Source: Salinisphaera hydrothermalis C41B8 (GTDB lineage: Bacteria > Pseudomonadota > Gammaproteobacteria > Nevskiales > Salinisphaeraceae). From it: a stretch of DNA of 64,000 bases. The DNA is taken from the NCBI RefSeq assembly GCF_000732535.1, contig NZ_APNK01000019.1, positions 1 to 64,000 of the forward strand, in the 5' to 3' direction. Shown piece by piece: positions 29,761 through 39,483 of the stretch (position 1 is the first letter of the stretch; the number at the start of each line of letters is the position of its first letter). The translations under genes were made by a program, and so were the position numbers. The notes beneath the pieces were generated by a model. That model searched no databases, had not been told where the DNA came from, and saw only the letters and a list, made by a program, of their open reading frames with translations.

Positions 29761-30360
29761 ATGAGCGGATGGTATAATCCAAAGCCTCACTCGAACCGAA
29801 AAGCAAGAGCCATCGCAAAGACTGACTCTTCGACTTCAGATGAAGTCCAGTTCCGGCCGCCAGCCAAACACGACGGCGCCGGTATTCTTCGACTCGTACA
29901 CGATCTGGGCGTACTCGACCCGAACTCGGCCTATGCTTACATGCTCATTGGCGAGCATCATGCCGATACCAGTGTTGTGGCCGAGATCGACGGCCGCCTG
30001 GCCGGTTTCATAACCGCTTATATTCTGCCGCGATATCCCGACATCCTGTTTGTCTGGCAGGTAGGGGTGTCCGAGGCTGGGCGCGGCCAAGGGCTGGCCA
30101 CTCGCATGTTATTCGAGATCCTCAAGCGGCCCGCCTGTTTCGACGTGCATTATCTCGATACAACGATCGGGCCGAGTAACGAACCCTCGCAGGCGCTGTT
30201 CCGCGGTTTAGCCCGACGCCTAGATACGTACGTCGAGGAAACCGAGTTGTTTTCGAGCGACTTGTTTGGCGACTTCGACGACCAAGAGCACGAGCCCGAG
30301 ATATTATTCCGGATCGGACCGTTCGACGCCAAGACGGTTCGCGGCGCCTTGTTCGACTAG
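29761..30360 (+). CDS. ectA: L-2,4-diaminobutyrate N-acetyltransferase
   Basis: Second enzyme of ectoine synthesis, acetylating diaminobutyrate. A GNAT-fold protein of up to 199 residues: DLGVLDPNSAYAYMLIGEH is the EctA signature, and FVWQVGVSEAGRGQGLATRM is the acetyl-CoA binding motif. VHYLDTTIGPSNEPSQALFRGLA and the C-terminal RIGPF also match. ATG 29761 is the only conventional start upstream of the domain. However, a perfect extended -10 (TGGTATAAT, 29770-29778) overlaps its first codons, so true translation could begin later, with ATC 29812 (giving AKTDSS...) as one possibility. ectB follows at 61 bp. Confidence 0.92.
   Translation: MSGWYNPKPHSNRKARAIAKTDSSTSDEVQFRPPAKHDGAGILRLVHDLGVLDPNSAYAYMLIGEHHADTSVVAEIDGRLAGFITAYILPRYPDILFVWQVGVSEAGRGQGLATRMLFEILKRPACFDVHYLDTTIGPSNEPSQALFRGLARRLDTYVEETELFSSDLFGDFDDQEHEPEILFRIGPFDAKTVRGALFD
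29770..29778 (+). promoter_or_regulatory. Extended -10 promoter motif at ectA
   Basis: TGGTATAAT fits the TGnTATAAT extended -10 exactly. It lies within the predicted first codons of ectA and 29 bp after the MITE-like element. No -35 box is evident, as is common for extended -10 promoters. Confidence 0.45.
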
Positions 30361-30421
30361 TTCGCACCCCACTGTCGCTCTCTCATCCGAAAGCAGCCGA
30401 GTTCGCGCTCAGGAGTTCATC

Positions 30422-31699
30422 ATGGAAATTATCAACCGTCTCGAGTCGGAAGTGCGTGGTTACGTCCGCTCGTTCCCGAAAGTGTTCACGCACGCCAAGG
30501 CCAACAAGATGACGACGGAGGACGGGGCCGAATACCTCGATTTCTTCTCCGGCGCCGGCGCGCTGAACTATGGCCATAACGACGAGGTCATGAAAAAAGC
30601 GTTGCTCGATTACATCGAGTCGGATGGCGTGACCCACGGCCTGGATATGGCTACGGATGCCAAACAGCAGTTCCTCGCTACCTTCGAGGACGTGATCATG
30701 AAACCGCGGAACATGGAGTACAAAATCCAGTTCCCGGGGCCGACGGGTACCAACGCGGTCGAAGCAGCGCTCAAGATCGCGCGCAAAGTCAAAAAGCGCG
30801 ATCGCGTATTGTTTTTTACCAATGCCTATCACGGCATGACACTGGGTGCGCTGGCGGTGACCGGCAACGCGTCCAAGCGCGGCGGTGCGGGCGTGAATAT
30901 GCCGGGCGCGACGCCGATCCCGTATTCCGGCTACTTCGGCGAGGGCCGCGACACCGCCGACGATCTCGACATGATGCTGTCGAATAGTTCATCCGGTCTC
31001 GAGAAACCGGCGGCCATTATTTTGGAAACGGTCCAGGGCGAAGGCGGTATCAACGTCGCCGATTTCGATTGGCTGAAGAAGATCGAAGCGCTGTGTCGCA
31101 AGCACGACATGCTGCTAATCGTCGATGACATCCAAGCCGGCGTCGGCCGAACTGGCCCGTTCTTCTCGTTCGAGCCGGCCGGTATCAGCCCGGACATCAT
31201 CACCGTCTCGAAATCGTTGTCGGGTTACGGCCTGCCTTTGGCGATCACCATGATCAAGCCCGAGTACGACATCTGGGCGCCGGGCGAGCACAATGGCACG
31301 TTCCGTGGCAACAACCATGCGTTCATCACCGCCATGGCTGCGCTCAACGAATACTGGCGCGACGATAAGCTCGAGAAGTCGGTTCTGCGCATGAGCGATC
31401 GTATCCAGGAGCGTTTGAACGGCATCTTGAGCGCGAACCCGGCGTTCAAGGCCGAGGTGCGCGGTCGTGGCTTCTTCATCGGCATCGATTGCGAACAGGC
31501 CGAGTTGGCTGACGAAATCGCCGCCGAGTGCTTCAAGAATCACCTGATTTGCGAAACGGCCGGCCCGGACGACAACGTTATCAAGGTGATGCCGCCGTTG
31601 ATCAGCCCGGATGCCGATATCGAGGCCGGCCTCGATATTCTCGAAACGGCCATCAAGACGGTGCTGGATAAGCACGGCCTCTTGAATAACGCGGCCTGA
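30422..31699 (+). CDS. ectB: Diaminobutyrate-2-oxoglutarate transaminase
   Basis: First step of ectoine synthesis: aminates aspartate semialdehyde from glutamate using PLP. The 425-residue class III aminotransferase shows FPGPTGTNAVEAALKIARKVKKR, the cofactor region VDDIQAGVGRTGPFFSFE, the PLP-binding Lys in ITVSKSLSGYGLPLA (about residue 264) and FRGNNHAFITAMAAL. ATG 30422 is preceded by AGGAG; longer upstream frames overlap ectA and are not real. Middle gene of ectABC. Confidence 0.96.
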   Translation: MEIINRLESEVRGYVRSFPKVFTHAKANKMTTEDGAEYLDFFSGAGALNYGHNDEVMKKALLDYIESDGVTHGLDMATDAKQQFLATFEDVIMKPRNMEYKIQFPGPTGTNAVEAALKIARKVKKRDRVLFFTNAYHGMTLGALAVTGNASKRGGAGVNMPGATPIPYSGYFGEGRDTADDLDMMLSNSSSGLEKPAAIILETVQGEGGINVADFDWLKKIEALCRKHDMLLIVDDIQAGVGRTGPFFSFEPAGISPDIITVSKSLSGYGLPLAITMIKPEYDIWAPGEHNGTFRGNNHAFITAMAALNEYWRDDKLEKSVLRMSDRIQERLNGILSANPAFKAEVRGRGFFIGIDCEQAELADEIAAECFKNHLICETAGPDDNVIKVMPPLISPDADIEAGLDILETAIKTVLDKHGLLNNAA

Positions 31700-31794
31700 G
31701 CCGAACGTTCCAATACGTTTTAATTCGGGCACACAGCCGCCGGTATCTTTGCTGTAGGATGAAACCGGTGGCTGTAAACAACTAAGGAGTCGTT

Positions 31795-32184
31795 ATGAAG
31801 ATCATCCGCACCGAGGACCTGCGCGGTACTGATCGGGAAGTGGTGAGCCCGGATGGGTGGACCAGCGTTCGTTGGCTGCTGGCCAAGGACGGCATGGGCT
31901 TCTCGTTTCACGAAACGACGTTCCCGCCCGGCCTCGAATTCGATATGTGGTACAAGCACCACTTCGAAGCGGTGTTCTGCTATCAGGGCGAGGGCACGAT
32001 CGTAAATCGCGATACCGGCGAGGAATTCGAAATCCGCCCGGGCACGGTATACGCGCTGGATAACCACGACCGCCATACGCTGAAGGCCAAGACGGAAATG
32101 AAGCTCGTCTGCTCCTTCAACCCGCCGGTGACGGGGCGTGAGATTCACGATGAGGATGGCGCCTACGTTCCGCCGGAGGACTGA
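31795..32184 (+). CDS. ectC: Ectoine synthase
   Basis: Closes N-gamma-acetyl-diaminobutyrate to ectoine with loss of water. The 129-residue cupin-fold protein matches the family in length and text: [16 protein letters not shown] at the start, [33 protein letters not shown] with the metal-binding region, and [17 protein letters not shown]. Preceded by AAGGAG and followed by a strong terminator that ends the operon. No ectD, ectR or dedicated aspartokinase is linked. Confidence 0.97.
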   Translation: MKIIRTEDLRGTDREVVSPDGWTSVRWLLAKDGMGFSFHETTFPPGLEFDMWYKHHFEAVFCYQGEGTIVNRDTGEEFEIRPGTVYALDNHDRHTLKAKTEMKLVCSFNPPVTGREIHDEDGAYVPPED

Positions 32185-32215
32185 TCCGGACGAGCCGGCA
32201 TCGTGTATGCCAGCG

Positions 32216-32249
32216 ATGAAAAAACCCGGCCGAGGCCGGGTTTTTTCAT
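32216..32249. terminator. Bidirectional terminator after ectC
   Basis: ATGAAAAAACCCGGC and GCCGGGTTTTTTCAT form a perfect 15-bp stem around a CGAG tetraloop, with T-runs in both directions. It serves ectC and the convergent small membrane protein gene. Confidence 0.93.
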
Positions 32250-32273
32250 GGGCGTGGGGTGGTCGGTGTTCGG

Positions 32274-32585
32274 CTAGACGGTCAACCCGCCGATCAATGC
32301 CCCGACAATGAGCGGGAAAAGCTGAATCACCAGCACCAGAAACAGGCTGATCGAGGCGATCGCACCGATGATGGGCAACCCGGTGAGTGCGGTGCCGGCG
32401 CCCAGCAAGATCAGACACAGGACGATGGTTGGCAGGATGGCAGCGAGTACGCCGCGCCCAGCACTGCCGGCGGTGCGGCCGCCGACGAATCCGGCGAGCA
32501 AAGGGCCCGCGACCGGTAGCCAGAACAATACCAGCGAGATGACGACCATCCAAATGATGGCCATGACCAGACTACCTTTTTCCAT
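32274..32585 (-). CDS. Small membrane protein of unknown function
   Basis: A 103-residue protein with three predicted membrane segments (about 8-24, 45-68 and 72-100) joined by Gly-rich turns ([14 protein letters not shown]). It resembles small DUF5518-like or Gly-zipper membrane proteins, but no family is assigned with confidence. The ATG has a strong GAGGGAG upstream, which favours it over longer frames running antisense into queH. It is divergent from queH and convergent with ectABC; no functional link is visible. Confidence 0.65.
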   Translation of the reverse strand: MEKGSLVMAIIWMVVISLVLFWLPVAGPLLAGFVGGRTAGSAGRGVLAAILPTIVLCLILLGAGTALTGLPIIGAIASISLFLVLVIQLFPLIVGALIGGLTV

Positions 32586-32663
32586 GCATGCTCCCTCGTG
32601 GACTCGGTGCTTCACATTACGGACAATGCACGCAATTATCGCATCGCTAGGTGGGACCGCGAC

Positions 32664-33407
32664 ATGAATGCCCATAGTCTCGACAATTACGAACGCCCCG
32701 AGCTGATCCCGCCGGAACCGGGTACGAAACTGCTCATGCATTCCTGCTGTGCCCCCTGTGCGGGCGAAGTGCTGGCGGCGGTCAAGGCCTCGGGTATCGA
32801 CGTCACGGTGTTTTTCTATAACCCCAACATCCATCCGCAGGCCGAGTACGAGATGCGCAAGGCCGAGGACACGCGCTATTGCGAAGAGCTCGGCATCCCG
32901 CACATCGACGGCGATTACGATACCGACAACTGGTTCGATCGGATTCGCGGGCTCGAGGACGAACCCGAGCGCGGGCGGCGTTGCACGGTATGCTTCGATA
33001 TGCGATTCGAGCGCACCGCGTTGTTCGCGGCCGAGCATGGCTATCACATGATCTCGTCGACGCTCGGGATCTCGCGCTGGAAGAATATGGCGCAGATCAA
33101 CGAAGCCGGCGTGCGCGCGACCTCTCGTTATCCCGAGGTCACCTACTGGACGCTCAACTGGCGCAAGAAGGGTGGCGCAGCGCGCATGATCGAAATCGCC
33201 AAGCGCGAGGCGTTCTATCAGCAGGAGTATTGCGGTTGCGTCTACAGCCTGCGCGACACCAATAAGCACCGCCGAGAGATGGGCCGCGAACGGATCCAGA
33301 AAGGCGTGAAATTCTATGGTCGCGAGGCAGTGAAAAGCCCGGTGCCGAGCTCGGGCCGCGGCGAATATCCCTGGTTGAAACAGCCGGCGGACGGCTCCGA
33401 AAGCTGA
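32664..33407 (+). CDS. queH: Epoxyqueuosine reductase QueH
   Basis: Last step of queuosine synthesis in tRNA: reduces epoxyqueuosine. The 247-residue DUF208 protein carries the cysteines that bind an Fe-S cluster and a second metal: [13 protein letters not shown] (Cys28, Cys29, Cys32), [10 protein letters not shown] and QEYCGCVYS. It replaces the unrelated QueG used by E. coli. ATG 32664 is chosen because the longer frame from 32598 runs into the divergent promoter region. queF of the same pathway is also in this window. Confidence 0.92.
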   Translation: MNAHSLDNYERPELIPPEPGTKLLMHSCCAPCAGEVLAAVKASGIDVTVFFYNPNIHPQAEYEMRKAEDTRYCEELGIPHIDGDYDTDNWFDRIRGLEDEPERGRRCTVCFDMRFERTALFAAEHGYHMISSTLGISRWKNMAQINEAGVRATSRYPEVTYWTLNWRKKGGAARMIEIAKREAFYQQEYCGCVYSLRDTNKHRREMGRERIQKGVKFYGREAVKSPVPSSGRGEYPWLKQPADGSES

Positions 33408-33511
33408 TAGTCACGCGCGTCGAGCGCGCGACACCATCGTGGGGCATGTATTCGCTTTAGCTCGCGAGCGGGCTCGGTAGCCGGCTAGCGGGGCGGTCGG
33501 GTGTCATCGCC

Positions 33512-33539
33512 CCGGGGCGCAGCTGTGACCGCGCCCCGG
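33512..33539 (+). terminator. GC-rich hairpin between queH and gshA, weak terminator
   Basis: CCGGGGCGC (33512-33520) pairs exactly with GCGCCCCGG (33531-33539). It lies between convergent genes but lacks a T-run, so termination by it is uncertain. Confidence 0.35.
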
Positions 33540-33582
33540 CTGTTGCATCGACGGGCGGCATGGCGAGCCCGCGTCATCTGCA

Positions 33583-34947
33583 TCAGTAGGCGAATTCCTC
33601 GAACACCGGGTCGACCGATTCGTTCCAGCGCCCGTGATAAAGCGTGAGCAGCTGCTCCGCCGGCGTGACGCCGGTCTCGGCGATTTCGGCCAACTGATCC
33701 AGAAACATCGACTCGTCGCGGTCAGTACTATCGAGCTGCGCGCGGCGCCGGAGGCCGCCCTGTGCGATGCGGATCGTCTCGCGGGCAATGTCGCCGAGCG
33801 TGCCGCCACGGAACGGGGTCTTCAAGCCGTACATCGGCGCCTGGTCGCGCAGATGGTTGCGCTCTTCGCGGGTGAAGTCGGACACCAGGTTCCAGGCTTC
33901 GTCCAGCGCGACGCTGTCGTAGCACAAGCCGGCCCAGAGCGCCGGCAGGGCGCACAGGCGACGCCACGGCCCGCCGTCGGCGCCGCGCATTTCCATGAAG
34001 CGCTTCAGGCGCACCTCGGGGAAGATCGTTGTCAGATGATCGTCCCAGTCGCCCATGGTCGGGCGCTCGCCGGGTAGGGCGGGCAGTTTGCCGGCCAGAA
34101 AATCGCGGAAGGATTGGCCGGACGCATCGATATAGCGTCCGTCGCGATAGACGAAATACATCGGCACATCGAGCGCGAATTCCTTGTAGCGTTCGAAGCC
34201 CATGTCCTCCTCGAACACCCAGTCGAGCATGCCACAGCGATCCGGGTCCGTATCGGTCCAGATATGGCTGCGATAGGAGACAAAGCCGTTGGGCTTGCCT
34301 TCCTTGAACGGTGAGTTGGCGAACAGGGCGGTAGCGATCGGCTGAAGCGCGAGGCCGACCCGGAACTTCTTGATCATGTCGGCTTCAGAGCCGTAGTCCA
34401 GGTTCACCTGCACGGTCGAGGTCCGCAGCATCATGTCGATGCCGAGGGTGCCAACCTTGGGCATATAGGCCTTCATGATGTCGTAGCGCGCCTTGGGCAT
34501 CCACGGACAGTCCTCGCGCGGCCACTTGGGCTGGAAGCCAAGACCAATCAGGCCGACGTTCATCTCGGCGGCCACTTCCTTGACCTGACGCAAGTGGATA
34601 TGGATCTCGTCGCAGGTCTCGTGAATGGTATGCAGCGGCGCTCCTGCCAGCTCGAGCTGGCCGCCCGGTTCGAGCGTAATGTGGCACTGCCCCATTTCGA
34701 GCGCGACTACGCGGCCGTCTTCGACCATCGGCTGCCAGCCGAAACGCTGGAGCTTGTGCAGGAAGGTCGAAATGCTCTGGTCGCCGTCAAAAGGCAGCGG
34801 GCGCAGCGTGTCGCGATCGAACACGAATTTCTCGTGCTCGGTGCCCAGCCGCCAGCGGCTGGGCGGCTTACAAGCGTCTTCGAAGTAGGCGACCAGCTGA
34901 CGCTCGTCGGTGATCGGCGCGCCGCCGGACTGTGAAGGAGCGGACAT
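33583..34947 (-). CDS. gshA: Glutamate-cysteine ligase, plant/alphaproteobacterial type
   Basis: First enzyme of glutathione synthesis. The 454-residue protein belongs to the GCS2-type lineage found in plants and many alpha- and some gammaproteobacteria, not the E. coli GshA lineage: [64 protein letters not shown] and [22 protein letters not shown]. The start MSAPSQ at 34947 has GGGAG 5 bp upstream; a frame seven codons longer lacks one. Confidence 0.93.
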   Translation of the reverse strand: MSAPSQSGGAPITDERQLVAYFEDACKPPSRWRLGTEHEKFVFDRDTLRPLPFDGDQSISTFLHKLQRFGWQPMVEDGRVVALEMGQCHITLEPGGQLELAGAPLHTIHETCDEIHIHLRQVKEVAAEMNVGLIGLGFQPKWPREDCPWMPKARYDIMKAYMPKVGTLGIDMMLRTSTVQVNLDYGSEADMIKKFRVGLALQPIATALFANSPFKEGKPNGFVSYRSHIWTDTDPDRCGMLDWVFEEDMGFERYKEFALDVPMYFVYRDGRYIDASGQSFRDFLAGKLPALPGERPTMGDWDDHLTTIFPEVRLKRFMEMRGADGGPWRRLCALPALWAGLCYDSVALDEAWNLVSDFTREERNHLRDQAPMYGLKTPFRGGTLGDIARETIRIAQGGLRRRAQLDSTDRDESMFLDQLAEIAETGVTPAEQLLTLYHGRWNESVDPVFEEFAY

Positions 34948-35102
34948 GGTTTCTCCCAAGGGCGGCATCGCGAGTAGTCAGCGCGGCCGCCGGAATTTTG
35001 CGACATGGTAACGTTTCGAGGTTGTGCGAGGGTAGTTGTGCCATGCACGGGTGTCCCTGCCTGTATTTACCGAGGCCGTGACGGCCACAAAGGATTCGAC
35101 CA

Positions 35103-35978
35103 ATGATCACCACGACGCAGCCCGCAAGCCGGCTGGACTGCTACCTGCGACTCACGCGCCTGAACAAGCCGATCGGCATTTTCCTGGTCGTCTGGCCCAT
35201 GCTATGGGCGCTGTGGCTGGCCGCCCGCGGCCTGCCGAACCTGTGGGTGTTGTTCGTGTTCGTGGTTGGCGCGGTGCTGATGCGGTCGGCCGGTTGTGTG
35301 ATGAATGACTATGCCGACCGGCATATCGACGGCCACGTGAAGCGCACCAGGGCGCGACCGCTGGCGACCGGCGAAGTCGCCGAGAAAGAAGCGCTAGGGC
35401 TGTTTGTCGTGCTGTGTCTGGCGGCGTTTGCCCTAGTGCTCACGCTTAACGGGCTGACCATCGCCATGGCGTTCGTCGGCGTATTTCTCGCCGCCCTTTA
35501 TCCGTTCACCAAACGCGTGACGCACTGGCCGCAGATGTTTCTGGGGGCGGCCTTCGGCTGGGCGGTGCCGATGGCGTTCGCGGCCCAGAGCGGGCACGTG
35601 CCGGCCGGCGGGTGGGTGCTGTTCATCGCCACGCTCATCTGGGCGCTGATCTACGATACCTACTACGCCATGGTCGATCGCGACGACGATCTCAAGATCG
35701 GCGTGAAATCCACCGCCGTGCTCTGGGGCGAGCGCGACCGCGCCATCATTGGCGCGTTCCAATGCCTGTTCTATGCACTGCTGGTGATCGTTGGCGTGAT
35801 GTTCGGGCTGGGCTTTTTCTACTATCTCGGGCTGGCGGCCGCGGTCGTCATGTCGATCTACCATCAATGGATCACTCGCGACCGGAGTCGCGAGGCCTGC
35901 TTCAAGGTCTTCATGCAGCACAATTTCCTTGGCGGCATCGTATTTCTCGGTTTGGTGCTCGACCTGGCGCTGGCATAA
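35103..35978 (+). CDS. ubiA: 4-hydroxybenzoate polyprenyltransferase
   Basis: Attaches the polyprenyl tail to 4-hydroxybenzoate in ubiquinone synthesis, in the inner membrane. The 291-residue protein has about eight to nine membrane helices and the two Asp-rich prenyl-diphosphate motifs: [26 protein letters not shown] and [18 protein letters not shown]. The N-terminus [23 protein letters not shown] is classical UbiA. The next gene follows by 49 bp on the same strand. Confidence 0.95.
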   Translation: MITTTQPASRLDCYLRLTRLNKPIGIFLVVWPMLWALWLAARGLPNLWVLFVFVVGAVLMRSAGCVMNDYADRHIDGHVKRTRARPLATGEVAEKEALGLFVVLCLAAFALVLTLNGLTIAMAFVGVFLAALYPFTKRVTHWPQMFLGAAFGWAVPMAFAAQSGHVPAGGWVLFIATLIWALIYDTYYAMVDRDDDLKIGVKSTAVLWGERDRAIIGAFQCLFYALLVIVGVMFGLGFFYYLGLAAAVVMSIYHQWITRDRSREACFKVFMQHNFLGGIVFLGLVLDLALA

Positions 35979-36027
35979 GCAGCAGGGTCGCTGCCCACAA
36001 ACCCGACACTTTCAAGGGCTGATTCGC

Positions 36028-37074
36028 ATGCAAGCACGTATCGTAGCCAAGGGGCTGTTCGCCTGCTTCGAGTCCGGTCTCACCGATGCCGACGACAATC
36101 CGGTCAATGTCGAGATATCAGCCGTGGCCTGGAACGGCGAGCGCCTGGTATTCGGCAGCGACAAGGATGTTCCGGGCGCGCATCGCTCGCCGGTATTCTC
36201 CATGGCGGTCGCGGACGGCGTGCCGCACGAGAATTCGGTGTCGTACTACACCGCCGAGCTGATCAAGCATGCCGAGAAATACGAGGACTTCGCGCTGACG
36301 GACGACGGGCGACATCTCGTGGCGACGACCGGCTTCGATCGGGTGGCCGAGGACGGCGCACATCAGGATGTCTATAACCGGCTGCTGGTCTGGCCGTGTG
36401 AGGCGCCCGATGCGCCGCAGCTCGTGGCCGAGCGCAGCAATGAAGGCGTGCGCAGCTCCGTGGTGCTGCGCGATCATCTGTCGGCCATTCTGGGCGCGCC
36501 GTATTTCAAGATCGAGGGTCTGGCGAGTGTGCCGACCGCGGACGGCGGCGATCCGCTGCTGTTGTTCGGGACTCGCGAAGTCGGTGCGGACCACGAGAAC
36601 TTCGACTACGTGGCCCGGGTCGTCGGCGTGCCGTATCGCGTAGACGGTAACGAAGTCACGCTGAGCGGCGATTTCGTCGACTTGTACGCATTCGATCCGT
36701 CGCGCTGGCCGGGCGTGCGGTTCGAGGTCGGCCTGTCGAGTCTTGAGTACGATCCGCGCGAGGATCGTCTCTACTTCCTGACGAGTTTCGAAGTCGACGA
36801 CGGCCAGGGCGGCGATCGGATCGGTGCCTATCTCTGGTCGCTGACACGGGCTGCGTTTCATGCCGGAGAACAACCGACGCTGGTGGAAACGACCGACGGC
36901 GCGCCGCTGGAGTTTCACAACAAGGCGGAAGGCGTGGCGGTACTGCCTGACGGTCGCTTGTTCGTCGTCTACGACCCGGACCGGGAATTGACGCTCGAGG
37001 CCGAGCATCCGCAAGACCGGCGCCAGATGCATGAGGCGCCGTATACATTGCTCGAACTCGTCCAAGGAGCCTGA
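36028..37074 (+). CDS. Hypothetical protein, possible beta-propeller
   Basis: 348 residues, soluble, no signal peptide. Not recognised as a named family. Repeated short strands with Asp/Gly turns (ISAVAWNGERLVFGSDKD, ALTDDGRHLVATTGFD, KIEGLASVPTADGGDPLLLFG, KAEGVAVLPDGRLFVVYDPDR) suggest a beta-propeller or phytase-like/esterase-like repeat fold; that is inferred from pattern only. ATG 36028 follows CAAGGGC. It lies between ubiA and bioA on the same strand and may share their transcript. Confidence 0.7.
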   Translation: MQARIVAKGLFACFESGLTDADDNPVNVEISAVAWNGERLVFGSDKDVPGAHRSPVFSMAVADGVPHENSVSYYTAELIKHAEKYEDFALTDDGRHLVATTGFDRVAEDGAHQDVYNRLLVWPCEAPDAPQLVAERSNEGVRSSVVLRDHLSAILGAPYFKIEGLASVPTADGGDPLLLFGTREVGADHENFDYVARVVGVPYRVDGNEVTLSGDFVDLYAFDPSRWPGVRFEVGLSSLEYDPREDRLYFLTSFEVDDGQGGDRIGAYLWSLTRAAFHAGEQPTLVETTDGAPLEFHNKAEGVAVLPDGRLFVVYDPDRELTLEAEHPQDRRQMHEAPYTLLELVQGA

Positions 37075-37155
37075 CCTGATGCCCGGCGGTGAGAGTGTTT
37101 AGAATGCCGGCCCGCCGCGCGCGGCGGATTCCATTCAGCAGATAAAGCGTAAGCC

Positions 37156-38514
37156 ATGACCAACCAGGATCTGATCGCTCGCGATCTGAACGTGCTGTGG
37201 CACCCGTGCACACAGATGAAGGATACCCAGCAGCTGCCGCCCATTCCGATGCGGCGCGGCGAGGGCGTCTGGCTCGAGGATTTCGACGGCAACCGCTATA
37301 TCGACGCCGTGAGTTCCTGGTGGGTCAATATCTTCGGCCACGCCAATCCGGCCATCAACGCCCGCATCAAGACCCAGCTGGATACGATCGAGCATGTCAT
37401 GCTGGCCGGGTTCACCCATGAGCCGGCGGTCGAGCTGGCCGAGCGCCTGGTGGATATCACGCCGCCGGGCCTCGACAAGGTCTTTTATGCCGACAACGGC
37501 TCGGCCGCGGTGGAAGTCGCGCTCAAGATGAGCTTTCACTACTGGCGTAATACGGGCCACGGCGAAAAGACGCGTTTCATCAATCTGAGCAATAGCTATC
37601 ACGGTGAAACGCTCGGCGCGCTCGCGGTCGGCGATGTCTCGCTCTACAAGAAGACCTACGAGCCGTTGCTGCTCAAACCTCTAACCGCGCGTTCGCCGGA
37701 TTGCTTCCACCGTGAGCCGGGCATGTCGTGGGAAGAGCACAGCCGTTTGGTGTTCGCCGACATGGAGGCGCTCCTGGCCGAGCATGCGCACGAAACCTGC
37801 GCAGTGATTGTCGAGCCCCTGCTGCAATGCGCCGGCCACATGCGCATGTACCATCCGGTGTATCTCGAGCTGCTGCGCGAAGCCTGTGACCGCTACAACG
37901 TGCATTTGATCGCCGACGAGATCGCCACCGGCTTCGGGCGCACCGGGACGCTGTTCGCCTGCGAGCAGGCCGGCGACAACGGCATCACCCCCGATTTCAT
38001 GTGTCTGTCGAAAGGCATTACCGCCGGTTATCTACCGATGTCGGTGGCGATGACCACCAACGAAATCTACGACGCGTTCTACGACGAATACGAGAATCTC
38101 ACCGCGTTTCTGCACTCGCATTCGTATACGGGCAACCCGTTGGCCTGTGCGGCGGCGCTGGCGACCCTGGACGAGTTCGCCGCGCGCGACCAGATCAACG
38201 CCAACCGTGTACTGTCCGAGCGCATGGCCCAGGCGACGGCGCCATTGGCCGATCACCCGAACGTCGCGGAAGTACGTCAGACGGGCATGGTGCTGGCCAT
38301 CGAAATGGTCAAGAACAAGGCCAGTCGCACGCCGTTCGACTGGCGCGAGCGACGCGGCCTGCGTGTCTATCGCCACGGGCTGACTCGGCAGTCGTTGCTG
38401 CGCCCGTTGGGCGACACGATCTACTTTATGCCGCCCTATGTGATCTCGCCGGAGCAGATCGATCATCTGGCCGAAGTGGCCGCGGAAGGGATCGATCACG
38501 CTGTCTCGACTTGA
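37156..38514 (+). CDS. bioA: Adenosylmethionine-8-amino-7-oxononanoate aminotransferase
   Basis: Makes 7,8-diaminononanoate in biotin synthesis, using S-adenosylmethionine as amino donor. The 452-residue class III PLP aminotransferase begins LWHPCTQMKD, typical of BioA, with SSWWVNIFGHANP, DNGSAAVEVALKMSFHYW, LIADEIATGFGRTGTLFACE and the PLP Lys in CLSKGITAGYLP (near residue 284). The other bio genes are not in the window. A strong terminator follows. Confidence 0.95.
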   Translation: MTNQDLIARDLNVLWHPCTQMKDTQQLPPIPMRRGEGVWLEDFDGNRYIDAVSSWWVNIFGHANPAINARIKTQLDTIEHVMLAGFTHEPAVELAERLVDITPPGLDKVFYADNGSAAVEVALKMSFHYWRNTGHGEKTRFINLSNSYHGETLGALAVGDVSLYKKTYEPLLLKPLTARSPDCFHREPGMSWEEHSRLVFADMEALLAEHAHETCAVIVEPLLQCAGHMRMYHPVYLELLREACDRYNVHLIADEIATGFGRTGTLFACEQAGDNGITPDFMCLSKGITAGYLPMSVAMTTNEIYDAFYDEYENLTAFLHSHSYTGNPLACAAALATLDEFAARDQINANRVLSERMAQATAPLADHPNVAEVRQTGMVLAIEMVKNKASRTPFDWRERRGLRVYRHGLTRQSLLRPLGDTIYFMPPYVISPEQIDHLAEVAAEGIDHAVST

Positions 38515-38585
38515 ATCACGCGCGCTGCTAGCCTGTGCCATTCGCGTACGGGCGACGCCCTGCGCTCCCATTTTCGAACGTCGCG

Positions 38586-38617
38586 AAACGGTCGCCGTCT
38601 CGGGCGACCGTTTTGTT
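38586..38617 (+). terminator. Terminator after bioA
   Basis: AAACGGTCGCC pairs with GGCGACCGTTTT around GTCTCG and is followed by GTTTT. It separates bioA from greA. Confidence 0.85.
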
Positions 38618-38649
38618 TTCAACGCTATGAATCATACCGAGGTGGTTTG

Positions 38650-39132
38650 ATGGATCGTACGCCACTGACTGAAAGCGGTGCGAAAGCGCTGCGCGAAGAA
38701 CTCGAACGTCTGAAGAAGACGGAGCGTCCGCGTATCGTCGCGGCCATCGAGGAAGCGCGCGCGCATGGCGATCTCAAAGAGAACGCGGAGTACCACGCCG
38801 CCAAAGAAGAACAAAGCTTCAACGAAGGCCGGATCGCCGAAGTCGAGTCAAAGCTCGCTTCCGCCCAGATCGTCGATGTTGCCAAGGCCGGTGCCCAGGC
38901 TAACGGCCGGATCATCTTCGGTGCCACGGTGGACCTGGCCGATGAAGATTCCGGAGACGAGCTGACCTATCAGATCGTTGGCGAGGACGAAGCCGATATC
39001 AAGAAAGGCCTGTTGTCGTTCGCGTCGCCGATCGCGCGGGCGCTGATCGGCAAGAGCGAAGGCGATGTCGTCGACGTCGAAGTGCCCGGCGGCAAGCGTA
39101 CTCTGGAAGTGGTCGAGGTACGCTACCGTTAA
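38650..39132 (+). CDS. greA: Transcription elongation factor GreA
   Basis: Stimulates RNA cleavage by backtracked RNA polymerase. The 160-residue protein has an N-terminal coiled coil with the acidic tip [16 protein letters not shown] and a C-terminal FKBP-like domain ending [14 protein letters not shown]. The start is ATG 38650, which overlaps a TTG in the same frame and follows GAGGTGG. It faces yhbY across a shared hairpin. Confidence 0.95.
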   Translation: MDRTPLTESGAKALREELERLKKTERPRIVAAIEEARAHGDLKENAEYHAAKEEQSFNEGRIAEVESKLASAQIVDVAKAGAQANGRIIFGATVDLADEDSGDELTYQIVGEDEADIKKGLLSFASPIARALIGKSEGDVVDVEVPGGKRTLEVVEVRYR

Positions 39133-39138
39133 GACGTG

Positions 39139-39169
39139 AAAGGCGGCGACGGTCTCAGTCGTCGCCTTT
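39139..39169. terminator. Hairpin between greA and yhbY
   Basis: AAAGGCGGCGAC and GTCGTCGCCTTT pair over 12 bp with one G-U wobble. It overlaps the yhbY stop codon. The T-runs are only three long on each side, so it is a modest bidirectional terminator. Confidence 0.5.
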
Positions 39170-39445
39170 GTCCGGATTCGGCCGATAAAGTGTGGCAGTC
39201 CGACCGATCTGCTGGACGCAGACCGCGTCCATGGCCTCGCAGGCTTGTTCAACGTCCGCCTTGAACGCGGCCTTGTCATCCGCCACCAGCTTGACCTTTA
39301 CCAGTTCGTGATCGGTCAGCGCCCGGTCGATTTCGGCGAGCACGGCGTCGGACAATCCGGCCGCCCCCGACTGCACGATCGGCTTCAGATGATGGGCCTG
39401 CTTCTTGAGCGAAAGTCGGGTCGTTTTATCCAGGGCGACGGGCAT
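39155..39445 (-). CDS. yhbY: CRM-domain ribosome assembly protein YhbY
   Basis: A 96-residue single CRM-domain RNA-binding protein that acts on pre-50S ribosomes in E. coli. It shows the family text LSLKKQAHHLKPIVQSGAAGLSDAVLAEIDRALTDHELVKVKL with the GxxG-type loop. The start is ATG 39445 (MPVALDKTTR), giving the standard length; the ribosome site is weak. It is divergent from rlmE, as in many proteobacteria. Confidence 0.92.
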   Translation of the reverse strand: MPVALDKTTRLSLKKQAHHLKPIVQSGAAGLSDAVLAEIDRALTDHELVKVKLVADDKAAFKADVEQACEAMDAVCVQQIGRTATLYRPNPDKGDD

Positions 39446-39483
39446 GGTGTCCACGTGTACGAGCAAACGAGCAGTATAAAGCC

